Shown here: one piece after another, positions 1 to 6,742 of the stretch
Numbering within the stretch: position 1 is the first letter of the stretch
How the letters are laid out: the number at the start of each line of letters is the position of its first letter
Source of the DNA: Ilumatobacteraceae bacterium
GTDB lineage: Bacteria; Actinomycetota; Acidimicrobiia; Acidimicrobiales; Ilumatobacteraceae
DNA: 6,742 nucleotides
Assembly (NCBI GenBank): GCA_025464045.1
Contig: JAODBQ010000086.1
Coordinates: 1 to 6,742 of the forward strand
Reading direction: 5' to 3'
Notes under the pieces: model-generated
The model's input: only the letters and a program-made list of their open reading frames with translations
Told to the model about the DNA's origin: nothing
Database searches by the model: none
Position numbers and translations under genes: made by a program

Positions 1-1
1 A

Positions 2-1081
2 CATCCAGCCGTCGAGCAACGCGTAGACCGGCGCGCCGTGGTCGTCGTACTCGGTGCAGACCTTGATCTGCTCGAACGTGTCGAGCACGTCGAGCTTCGT
101 CAGCGCGAGCTCGGTGAGCGAGTTCAAGCGCACGGCCTTGCGCAGCATCACGCAGTCGAGCCACCCGGTGCGCCGGCGACGACCGGTGACGGTCCCGAAC
201 TCGCGACCGATGTCGACGAGCTTGTCGCCGAGCTCGTCGAACAGCTCCGTCGGGAACGGGCCACTGCCGACGCGCGTCGTGTACGCCTTCGTGATCCCGA
301 CGATCCGAGTGAGGTACCGCGGCCCGATGCCGGTGCCGACGCAGGCGCCACCGGCCGTCGGGTTGCTCGAGGTGACGAACGGATACGTGCCATGGTCGAG
401 GTCGAGGAACGTCGCCTGCGCACCTTCGAGGAGGAGGTGGTCGTCGGCATCCAGCGCGGCGTGCAACAGCTCGACGGTGTCGGTGACGTACGGGGCGAGC
501 CGTCGACCGAGCTCGGCGAAGCGCACGACCACCGCGTCGACGTCCAGTGGATCGCCACCGAGCGCGACGATCTCGGCGTTGTGGGCCACCGCACGGTCCT
601 TCACCACGGCCGCGAACGCGCCGGGGTCGAGCACCTCACCGGCGCGGATCCCCTCGCGGCGGGCCTTGTCGGCGTACGCCGGGCCGATGCCCTTCAAGGT
701 CGTGCCGATCCGCGAGTCGCCGCGCACGGCCTCGTACAGCGCGTCGAGCGTCTGGTGCCACGGGAAGATGAGGTGGGCCTGGCTGCTGACCTTCAACTTC
801 GCGCAGGAGATGCCCCGACCCTCGAGCGTGTCGATCTCCGAGAACAGGGTCGGCATGTCGACGACCACACCGTTGCCGATGACCGGCACGATGTGCGGGT
901 AGAGCACGCCACTCGGCACGAGCTGGAGGGCGTACCGCTCGTCGCCCACCACCACCGTGTGGCCGGCGTTGTGCCCACCCTGGTAGCGCACGACGTACGA
1001 ATGATCGGCTGCCAGCAGGTCGATGACCTTGGCCTTGCCTTCGTCGCCCCACTGGGCACCTACAACGACGGTGACGGCCAC
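2..1081 (-). CDS. purA: Adenylosuccinate synthetase PurA, C-terminus cut off by the window edge
   Basis: PurA joins IMP and aspartate using GTP to make adenylosuccinate, the first committed step to AMP, in the cytosol. I translated the minus strand by hand and got 360 codons up to the left edge; the family is about 425-430 residues, so roughly 70 are missing. Visible landmarks: GAQWGDEGKAK at 8-18 (phosphate loop, catalytic Asp13), QGGHNAGHT 34-42 (catalytic His41), GTTLKGIGPAY 126-136, EGAQATFLDLDHGTYP 219-234, TSSN 237-240, GPFPTELFDE 274-283, TGRRRRTGWLD 299-309 and the guanine-binding TKLD 328-331. Numbering matches E. coli PurA from residue 1, which supports the GTG start at 1081, as does an AGGAG seven bases upstream. 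Oddity: the loop is GDEGKAK, where the textbook form is GDEGKGK (Gly17 to Ala). It is divergent from the HisD-family gene. The assignment is near certain. Confidence 0.97.
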   Translation of the reverse strand, partial: MAVTVVVGAQWGDEGKAKVIDLLAADHSYVVRYQGGHNAGHTVVVGDERYALQLVPSGVLYPHIVPVIGNGVVVDMPTLFSEIDTLEGRGISCAKLKVSSQAHLIFPWHQTLDALYEAVRGDSRIGTTLKGIGPAYADKARREGIRAGEVLDPGAFAAVVKDRAVAHNAEIVALGGDPLDVDAVVVRFAELGRRLAPYVTDTVELLHAALDADDHLLLEGAQATFLDLDHGTYPFVTSSNPTAGGACVGTGIGPRYLTRIVGITKAYTTRVGSGPFPTELFDELGDKLVDIGREFGTVTGRRRRTGWLDCVMLRKAVRLNSLTELALTKLDVLDTFEQIKVCTEYDDHGAPVYALLDGWM

Positions 1082-1088
1082 GGCAACG

Positions 1089-1093
1089 CTCCT
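1089..1093 (-). promoter_or_regulatory. Ribosome binding site of purA
   Basis: Read on the minus strand this is AGGAG, followed by seven bases and then the GTG at 1081. This spacing fixes the purA start at a non-ATG codon. The start also places Asp13 and His41 at their standard positions. Confidence 0.75.
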
Positions 1094-1094
1094 C

Positions 1095-1108
1095 GGCTCG
1101 GACGAGCC
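1095..1108 (-). other. Small inverted repeat in the purA leader
   Basis: GGCTC at 1095-1099 and GAGCC at 1104-1108 are perfect inverted copies around four bases, directly upstream of the purA ribosome binding site. In a purA transcript this could form a 5-bp hairpin one base from the Shine-Dalgarno sequence. The stem is short for such GC-rich DNA and may be chance. The rest of the gap (1109-1246) shows no promoter I would defend; a TAGCAT on the minus strand at 1132-1137 has no matching -35 box. Confidence 0.3.
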
Positions 1109-1246
1109 AGCGGGAATGGGAACGTGGCGAGATGCTAACGGATGCCGGCGGGTCGCGCCCCCGCCCATTCGGACGCGCGTGCGACGACGCCGTCCTCACG
1201 CCACCGAGACCAGGGCTCGGCCCGCGGCGGCGGCGATAGCTTCCAC

Positions 1247-1254
1247 GAGGTGAT
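1247..1254 (+). promoter_or_regulatory. Shine-Dalgarno-like GAGGTGAT at the HisD-family gene start
   Basis: GAGGTGAT matches the stretch complementary to the 3' end of 16S rRNA. It overlaps the ATG at 1253, so it cannot serve that codon at normal spacing. It stands seven bases before an in-frame TTG at 1262. The true start may therefore be TTG 1262, three codons shorter; the protein would then begin at the Thr-Trp of the family-like N-terminus. Confidence 0.4.
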
Positions 1255-2584
1255 GCGCCGGTTGACGTGGGCCGAGATGGACGAGTCGGCGCGTGCGGCG
1301 CTGTGCGCACGCGGGCTCGATGCGATCTTCGATGCGGACCTGAAGACAGCGATCGGCAGGATCATCGACGATGTCCGTGAGCACGGCGACGACGCCGTCT
1401 GCCGTGCGTTGCACGAGTTCGACAAGGTCAGCTTGCAGCCGGACCAGCTGCGCGCCAGCGACGACGAGCTCGACTCGGCCCGCGTCGACGACGACGTCGA
1501 CGTCGCGATCGATGACGCGATCGTCCACCTCCGCGCGTTCAACGAGCGACTGATGGAACGTGCCGCCGACTGGAGCTTCGAGAGCGAGCCGGGCCTGCGC
1601 GTCGGCGAGAAGGTCACCCCGATCTCGTCGGCCGGGCTGTTCGTGCCGAGCGGCAAGGCCTCCTACCCGAGCGTCGCCTACCAGCTCGCGGTACCGGCGA
1701 CCGTCGCCGGCGTCCCGCAGGTCGCACTGGTGGTGCCGCCGCTCCCCGACGGCAGCGGCCGCATCGATCCGGCCGTGCTCGTCGTCTGCCGCAAGCTCGG
1801 CTTGCGCCAGGTGTTCCGGGTCAACGGGCCCGCGGGCGTCGCTGCGCTGGGGTTCGGCACTGCCACGATCCCGCAGGTCCGCAAGATCGTGGGCCCGGGG
1901 AGCCCACCGGTGGCGTGCGCACAGGTCGAGATGCAGCGCTACGGCGTGGCGACGATGATGATCCTCGGTCCGACCGAGAGCCTCGTCCTCGCCGACGCCA
2001 CGGCCGACCCCCGGCTCGCCGCGGCGGACCTGCTCAACGAGGCGGAGCACGGCACCGACTCGGCAGTCCTGCTCGTGACGACCTCCACCGAGCTCGCCGA
2101 TGCCGTCGACGTCGAGCTCGCGGCACAACTCGCCGTCCTCCCGCCGGCACGAGCCGAGGCGGCACGCGCCTCGTTGGGCGTCAACGGCGGGTGCGTGCTG
2201 GTGTCCTCGCTCGCCGAGGGCGTCGAGGTCGCCAACCGCTGGGCACCCGAGCACCTGCAGGTGGCCGTCGGCGCGGCCGCGGAGGACGACGTGCTCGACG
2301 GCCTCGTCAACGCCGGGGAGATCCTCGTCGGCCAGCACACGCTGTTCTCCGCCGGCAACTTCGTGATCGGTTGCCCGGCCAGCCTCCCGACCGGCGGCTT
2401 CGCCCACGTGTCCAGCGGCATCACCGCGGACGCGTTCCTCAAGCGCACCGCCGTCGCCCGCGCCGACGCCACCGCGCTGGCCCGGATGGCGCCGACGATC
2501 CTGGCGATGAGCCGCCACGAGGGCTTCCCAGCCCACGCCAACGCGGTCGTCGCCCGCGCCACGACCACGACCCCGGCGCGCTGA
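1253..2584 (+). CDS. Divergent histidinol dehydrogenase (HisD) family protein
   Basis: A 443-residue protein from ATG 1253, close to the ~434 of E. coli HisD, which oxidises L-histidinol to histidine with NAD and zinc. Family landmarks are in order: GDDAV 45-49, EFDK 55-58, GLFVPSG 128-134, GPGSPPV 214-220, GPTES 239-243, LNEAEHG 261-267, APEHL 331-335, SAGN 366-369, SLPT 377-380 and AHANAV 427-432. By hand alignment to E. coli HisD, the catalytic Glu326/His327 (here 333/334), His262 (266), Glu414 (423) and His419 (428) are kept. Zinc ligand Gln259 becomes Glu263, Asp360 becomes Asn369, substrate-contacting His367 becomes Ala376, and GPGN becomes GPGS. It stands alone, divergent from purA, with no other his gene in view. 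The fold family is certain, but the substrate is not: it may be a paralogue with another alcohol or amino-alcohol substrate. The frame stays open back to 1142, but nothing supports starting there. Confidence 0.9.
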   Translation: MRRLTWAEMDESARAALCARGLDAIFDADLKTAIGRIIDDVREHGDDAVCRALHEFDKVSLQPDQLRASDDELDSARVDDDVDVAIDDAIVHLRAFNERLMERAADWSFESEPGLRVGEKVTPISSAGLFVPSGKASYPSVAYQLAVPATVAGVPQVALVVPPLPDGSGRIDPAVLVVCRKLGLRQVFRVNGPAGVAALGFGTATIPQVRKIVGPGSPPVACAQVEMQRYGVATMMILGPTESLVLADATADPRLAAADLLNEAEHGTDSAVLLVTTSTELADAVDVELAAQLAVLPPARAEAARASLGVNGGCVLVSSLAEGVEVANRWAPEHLQVAVGAAAEDDVLDGLVNAGEILVGQHTLFSAGNFVIGCPASLPTGGFAHVSSGITADAFLKRTAVARADATALARMAPTILAMSRHEGFPAHANAVVARATTTTPAR

Positions 2585-2608
2585 CACGATTACGGCGCGC
2601 TGACACGA
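2574..2608 (+). repeat. 16-bp direct repeat across the stop codon of the HisD-family gene
   Basis: CGGCGCGCTGACACGA occurs at 2574-2589 and again, identical, at 2593-2608, three bases apart. The first copy carries the gene's TGA stop (2582-2584) and the second repeats the same TGA just outside the gene. It looks like a local tandem duplication of the gene end. Either copy can supply the left arm of the adjoining hairpin. Confidence 0.7.
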
Positions 2609-2633
2609 GCTGGTCCGGAGCCTCGTCAGCGCG
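2596..2633. terminator. Hairpin between the convergent HisD-family and marR genes
   Basis: CGCGCTGAC at 2596-2604 is the exact inverted copy of GTCAGCGCG at 2625-2633. A further GAG/CTC pair extends the stem inside after a two-base bulge. The right arm contains the marR stop codon (2626-2628 read in reverse). The two genes converge here, so a shared two-way terminator is the natural reading. There is no T-run on either side, so it is not a classical intrinsic terminator. Confidence 0.45.
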
Positions 2634-3102
2634 AGCGGCGGATGGCGCTCCACGGCCCGGCGGACACCGCCGGGAGCTTGCGCAGGATGCGCACGAGCGC
2701 GGCGCGATCGGTGACGGAGAGCCGCTGCAGCTCGAGAGGTGGTTCGGTGAAGAGCCGTTGGAGCCGCTCCGTGACGGTTCGGCCGTGCGCCGTCAGCGCC
2801 ACCTCTCGCACCCGCCGGTCGGTGGGCGACTCCTGGCGGATCGCGTAGCCGAGCTCGGTCAGCCGGTCCACGATGGAGGTCACGTACGACGCATCACACG
2901 TCATCACCTCGGCGAGGTCGCGCATCCGCACCGGCCCGTTCGCGAGCGACATCAGGCCCTGGCCGTGCGGCGGGTTGAGCCCGAGCTCGCGGAGCGCGGC
3001 GAAGAACGCATCCCGTCGCGCGAGGAACAGCGGCGCGAGCAGCTGCCACGCCTCGCCGAGATCGTCCCGGTCCCGGTCGCGGTGGTCGCGGTCGTTGCGC
3101 AC
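2626..3102 (-). CDS. MarR-family winged-helix transcriptional regulator
   Basis: A 158-residue protein, a usual size for MarR proteins, which bind palindromic DNA as dimers and often release it on binding a small molecule. The winged helix-turn-helix spans about 59-106: MRDLAEVM (60-67), a recognition helix around CDASYVTSIVDRL (69-81), then the wing SPTDRRVREVALT (92-104) with the characteristic Asp-Arg-Arg. The ends (about 14-50 and 107-145) would form the dimer helices. The start is GTG 3102, with AGGA seven bases upstream. GTG 3108 is also in frame, a TAG lies two codons further up, and no other usable start precedes Met51. Residues 2-13 are a run of Asp, Arg, Asn and His, unlike the usual family N-terminus. 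It is divergent from the ABC operon and its likely regulator (inference); whether it represses or activates, and its ligand, are unknown. Confidence 0.9.
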   Translation of the reverse strand: MRNDRDHRDRDRDDLGEAWQLLAPLFLARRDAFFAALRELGLNPPHGQGLMSLANGPVRMRDLAEVMTCDASYVTSIVDRLTELGYAIRQESPTDRRVREVALTAHGRTVTERLQRLFTEPPLELQRLSVTDRAALVRILRKLPAVSAGPWSAIRRSR

Positions 3103-3108
3103 CAGCAC

Positions 3109-3137
3109 ATCCTAGACAGAAGCAGGAGACAACTCAA
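3109..3137 (-). promoter_or_regulatory. Putative marR promoter
   Basis: On the minus strand TTGAGT (3137-3132) is followed by exactly 17 bases and then TAGGAT (3114-3109), a 4/6 match to TATAAT that includes its most conserved bases. A start site seven bases further would fall on or beside GTG 3102, implying a leaderless or nearly leaderless marR mRNA. The same TAGGAT contains the AGGA proposed as ribosome binding site, so one of the two roles may be coincidental. Confidence 0.45.
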
Positions 3138-3155
3138 TGGTTGACAATTCTCAAT
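3128..3155. promoter_or_regulatory. Putative MarR operator: tandem near-palindromic elements
   Basis: TTGACAATTCTCAA at 3141-3154 is palindromic at 12 of 14 positions; only the C/C pair at positions 5 and 10 breaks the symmetry. A related element lies 15 bases to the left: GACAACTCAAT (3128-3138) against GACAATTCTCAAT (3143-3155), the same except for two extra bases inside. This AT-rich patch stands out in GC-rich surroundings. It covers the ABC-operon -35 box and the marR -35 box, as expected for autoregulation by a divergent MarR protein. Binding is inference. Confidence 0.55.
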
Positions 3156-3168
3156 AATCATGTAATGT
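3141..3168 (+). promoter_or_regulatory. Putative promoter of the ABC transporter operon
   Basis: A perfect TTGACA -35 box (3141-3146) is followed after 16 bases by TAATGT (3163-3168), which keeps the first, second and last bases of TATAAT. A start site about seven bases on falls at 3175-3176, the first base of the ATG. No Shine-Dalgarno sequence precedes that ATG, which fits a leaderless mRNA, common in actinobacteria. The -35 box lies inside the proposed operator, so bound regulator would block polymerase. Confidence 0.5.
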
Positions 3169-3175
3169 CCACCGA

Positions 3176-4099
3176 ATGACCACCACCGCGATCGTCGCCG
3201 AGAACCTGCAGAAGCGGTTCGGCGCCGTCAAGGCCGTCCAGGGCATCAGCTTCGCCGTGCCGACCGGCACGGTGCTCGGCCTGCTCGGAGCCAACGGGGC
3301 GGGCAAGACGACGGTGGTGCGGATGCTCACGACGGTGCTCAAACCGGACGCAGGCGCGGGCGTCGTCAACGGGTTCGACGTCGTCCGTGAGGCGCAGGCG
3401 GTGCGCAGCAGCATCGGCCTCGCCGGCCAGTACGCGGCGGTGGACGAGAACCTCACCGGGCGAGAGAACATCGTGCTCGTCGGCAGGCTCAACCACCTGT
3501 CACGCGCCGACGCCTCCCAGCGGGCGGTGCACCTGCTCGCACAGTTCGGCCTCACCGACGCCGGCGACCGCCCGGCGCGCACCTACTCGGGCGGGATGCG
3601 CCGACGACTCGACCTCGCCGCGGCGCTGGTCACTCACCCGCCGGTGCTGTTCCTGGACGAGCCGACCACCGGCCTCGATCCGGCGAGTCGCCTCGACCTG
3701 TGGGGCGTCATCGAGGAGCTCGTGGCCGACGGCACCACGGTGCTGCTGACGACCCAGTACCTCGAGGAGGCCGATCGCCTCGCCGACAACATCGTCGTGC
3801 TCGATCAGGGCCTGGTGGTGGCGGAAGGCACGCCCACGGAGCTGAAGGCGCGCCTCGGCGACACGGTGATCGAGCTGGAGTTCGCCGACGCCGCGAGTGC
3901 GGCCGCCGCGGCGACGGTGCTCGACGCGCAGACGGAGGCCAGCACGATCGTGCGCGTCGTGATGACCGATGGTCCGGCCACGCTGCGCGACGCCCTCAAC
4001 CGCCTCGCCGCCGCGGGCATCACCGCGCAGCACGTCGCCCTGCGCCAGCCGACGCTCGACGACGTGTTCCTCACCCTCACGACAGGCGCAGCAGCATGA
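3176..4099 (+). CDS. DrrA-type ABC transporter ATP-binding protein
   Basis: This 307-residue cytoplasmic ATPase should power the permease encoded next, in an ABC-2 exporter of the daunorubicin-resistance (DrrA) kind. It has Walker A GANGAGKT (38-45), the Q-loop Gln85, signature SGGMR (138-142), Walker B VLFLDEP (157-163, with Asp161 and catalytic Glu162), a GLDPASR D-loop (166-172), and TTQYLEEAD (192-200), where Gln194 sits at the switch-His position. Gln here is typical of DrrA-like proteins. The C-terminal extension ends in PTLDDVFLTLT, the DrrA-type tail. Its promoter region is shared with the divergent marR gene, and its stop overlaps the permease start by ATGA, so the two are co-translated. 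Role: export of a hydrophobic compound, possibly a drug or the cell's own metabolite; the substrate cannot be told from sequence. Confidence 0.95.
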   Translation: MTTTAIVAENLQKRFGAVKAVQGISFAVPTGTVLGLLGANGAGKTTVVRMLTTVLKPDAGAGVVNGFDVVREAQAVRSSIGLAGQYAAVDENLTGRENIVLVGRLNHLSRADASQRAVHLLAQFGLTDAGDRPARTYSGGMRRRLDLAAALVTHPPVLFLDEPTTGLDPASRLDLWGVIEELVADGTTVLLTTQYLEEADRLADNIVVLDQGLVVAEGTPTELKARLGDTVIELEFADAASAAAAATVLDAQTEASTIVRVVMTDGPATLRDALNRLAAAGITAQHVALRQPTLDDVFLTLTTGAAA

Positions 4100-4911
4100 C
4101 CGCCACCACCGCACCCAGCTTCGTCGCCCCCCGACCGAGCAACGCCAAGCCGTCGATCGTGTGGGCGCTGCGCGACACCGGCGCGATGATCGGACGCAAC
4201 CTCACGGTGATCCGCCGCGTGCCGCAGCTGCTCGTGTTCTCACTGATCCAGCCGATGATCTTCGTGCTGCTGTTCCGCTACGTGTTCGGCGGCGCGATCA
4301 GGGTTCCCGGCATCCGCTACGTCGACTACCTGATGCCGGGGATCTTCACGCAGACCGTTGCGTTCGGGGCGATCAACACCGCTGTCGGGCTGGCCGAGGA
4401 CCGCGGCAAGGGGCTGCTCGAACGGCTGCGCTCGTTGCCGATGGCCCGCGCCGCGGTGCTCGGCGGACGCACGCTGGCCGACACGGCGCGCAACGTGCTG
4501 ATCATCGCGTTGATGACGGCGATCGGCGCGCTCGTCGGCTTCCGCATCCACAACGGCGTCCCGGCGTTCCTCCTCGGCCTGCTCGTGCTGCTGCTGTTCG
4601 GCTTCGCGCTGTCGTGGGTGTTCGCGCTGATCGGGCTCTCCGTCCCGAACGGCGAGTCGGCCCAGGCCGCCGCCTTCCCGCTCCTCGCACCCCTCGTGTT
4701 CGCCTCGAACTCGTTCGTCGATCCGGCGTCGATGCCGACGTGGCTGGCGTGGTGGGCGCGCAACCAACCCGTCAGCGCCACGGTGAACGCGGTGCGGGCG
4801 AGCGCGGCAGGCGGTCCGCTCGCCACCAAGGTGCTGATCGCCGTCGCCTGGTCGGTGGGCGTCATCGTCGTGCTCGCCCCGCTCGCGGTGCGCAAGTACC
4901 GCAAGGCCTGA
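4096..4911 (+). CDS. DrrB-type ABC-2 transporter permease
   Basis: A 271-residue integral membrane protein, normal size for DrrB-like permeases. The start ATG at 4096 overlaps the ATPase stop (ATGA), and the weak ribosome-site match upstream fits translational coupling. A cytoplasmic N-terminus of about 44 residues precedes six likely membrane segments near 45-66, 77-100, 132-149, 157-181, 190-208 and 245-264. Between the second and third lies GLLERLRSLPMARAAVLGGRTLAD (107-130), which is the conserved ABC-2 motif that couples to the ATPase. The C-terminus is basic (RKYRK), consistent with a cytoplasmic end. It forms the export channel with the upstream ATPase, probably as a dimer of each. The substrate is unknown; the neighbouring MarR gene suggests an inducible efflux role. 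Confidence 0.94.
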   Translation: MTATTAPSFVAPRPSNAKPSIVWALRDTGAMIGRNLTVIRRVPQLLVFSLIQPMIFVLLFRYVFGGAIRVPGIRYVDYLMPGIFTQTVAFGAINTAVGLAEDRGKGLLERLRSLPMARAAVLGGRTLADTARNVLIIALMTAIGALVGFRIHNGVPAFLLGLLVLLLFGFALSWVFALIGLSVPNGESAQAAAFPLLAPLVFASNSFVDPASMPTWLAWWARNQPVSATVNAVRASAAGGPLATKVLIAVAWSVGVIVVLAPLAVRKYRKA

Positions 4912-4944
4912 CGCCGTGCGCCGCCGTGGCGTGTCGGTGGGGCG

Positions 4945-4950
<6 letters not shown>
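4906..4950. terminator. Convergent-stop hairpin between the permease gene and clpB
   Basis: GCCTGACGCC (4906-4915) and GGCGTCAGGC (4941-4950) are perfect 10-bp inverted copies with a 25-base loop. The left arm holds the permease TGA (4909-4911) and the right arm holds the clpB TGA (4945-4947 read in reverse), so each transcript would fold the hairpin around its own stop. No T-run follows on either strand. It is probably a two-way terminator or mRNA 3'-end stabiliser. Confidence 0.55.

Positions 4951-6742
<1,792 letters not shown>

Noticed and set aside
38..1138. Plus-strand open frame of 366 codons across purA
   Set aside because: It is the antisense shadow of purA; the minus-strand frame carries every PurA motif in order.
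1132..1160. Candidate purA promoter with TAGCAT as -10
   Set aside because: No acceptable -35 box lies at 16-18 bases; in this composition the match is too weak to annotate beyond a mention.
1142..1252. Possible 37-residue N-terminal extension of the HisD-family protein from ATG 1142
   Set aside because: The extension resembles no HisD N-terminus, has no ribosome binding site, and would lengthen the protein beyond the family size.
1196..2653. Long minus-strand open frame of 485 codons antisense to the HisD-family gene
   Set aside because: Its translation has no recognisable domain and is rich in Arg, Gly, Asp and Val, as expected for the shadow of a GC-rich coding strand. The plus-strand frame matches HisD throughout.
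1915..3144. Plus-strand open frame of 409 codons running through the HisD-family gene into marR
   Set aside because: It is an Arg-rich out-of-frame reading that crosses the boundaries of two well-supported genes.
3767..3769. ATPase switch residue is Gln instead of His
   Set aside because: As I recall the family, DrrA-type ATPases commonly read TTQYLEEAD here, so this is not a defect.

Overview
The window reads as chromosomal DNA from a very high-GC bacterium, most likely an actinobacterium. GC at third codon positions is close to saturated, GTG starts are used, and all five gene ends visible here are TGA. The gene set and the Acidimicrobiia-like flavour of PurA and ClpB point the same way, but class-level placement is inference. 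No rRNA, tRNA, CRISPR array, insertion sequence or phage gene is visible. No gene-free stretch exceeds 300 bases; the largest is the roughly 170-base gap between purA and the HisD-family gene.

Layout, left to right. (1) purA, minus strand, its last ~70 codons cut off by the left edge. (2) A divergent plus-strand gene for a HisD-family dehydrogenase, with an unusual set of metal-site and substrate-site residues. (3) A convergent junction at 2574-2633 with a 16-bp direct repeat and a hairpin. (4) A minus-strand MarR-family regulator. (5) A 67-73 bp AT-rich divergent promoter region with tandem operator-like elements. (6) A plus-strand drug-export-type ABC operon, a DrrA-like ATPase followed by a DrrB-like permease, joined by an ATGA overlap. 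(7) A second convergent hairpin at 4906-4950 whose two arms contain the facing stop codons. (8) The C-terminal ~70% of clpB on the minus strand, running off the right edge.

The MarR/DrrA/DrrB cassette looks like a self-contained regulated efflux module. The regulator is divergent from the transporter, the shared promoter region contains near-palindromic sites overlapping the transporter -35 box, and both transcripts look leaderless or nearly so. PurA (AMP synthesis) and ClpB (disaggregase) are housekeeping functions.

Two things deserve a second look. The HisD-like enzyme has a reciprocal Gln-to-Glu and Asp-to-Asn swap at the expected zinc ligands, has lost the histidinol-contacting His, and has an altered GPGN motif, so it is probably not an ordinary histidinol dehydrogenase. 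The clpB reading frame is interrupted by two TAG codons eight codons apart inside one of its most conserved segments, exactly where codon usage also changes. That could be sequencing or assembly error at a contig edge, a chimera, a broken gene, or (least likely) recoding. I found no clearly new multi-gene system here.
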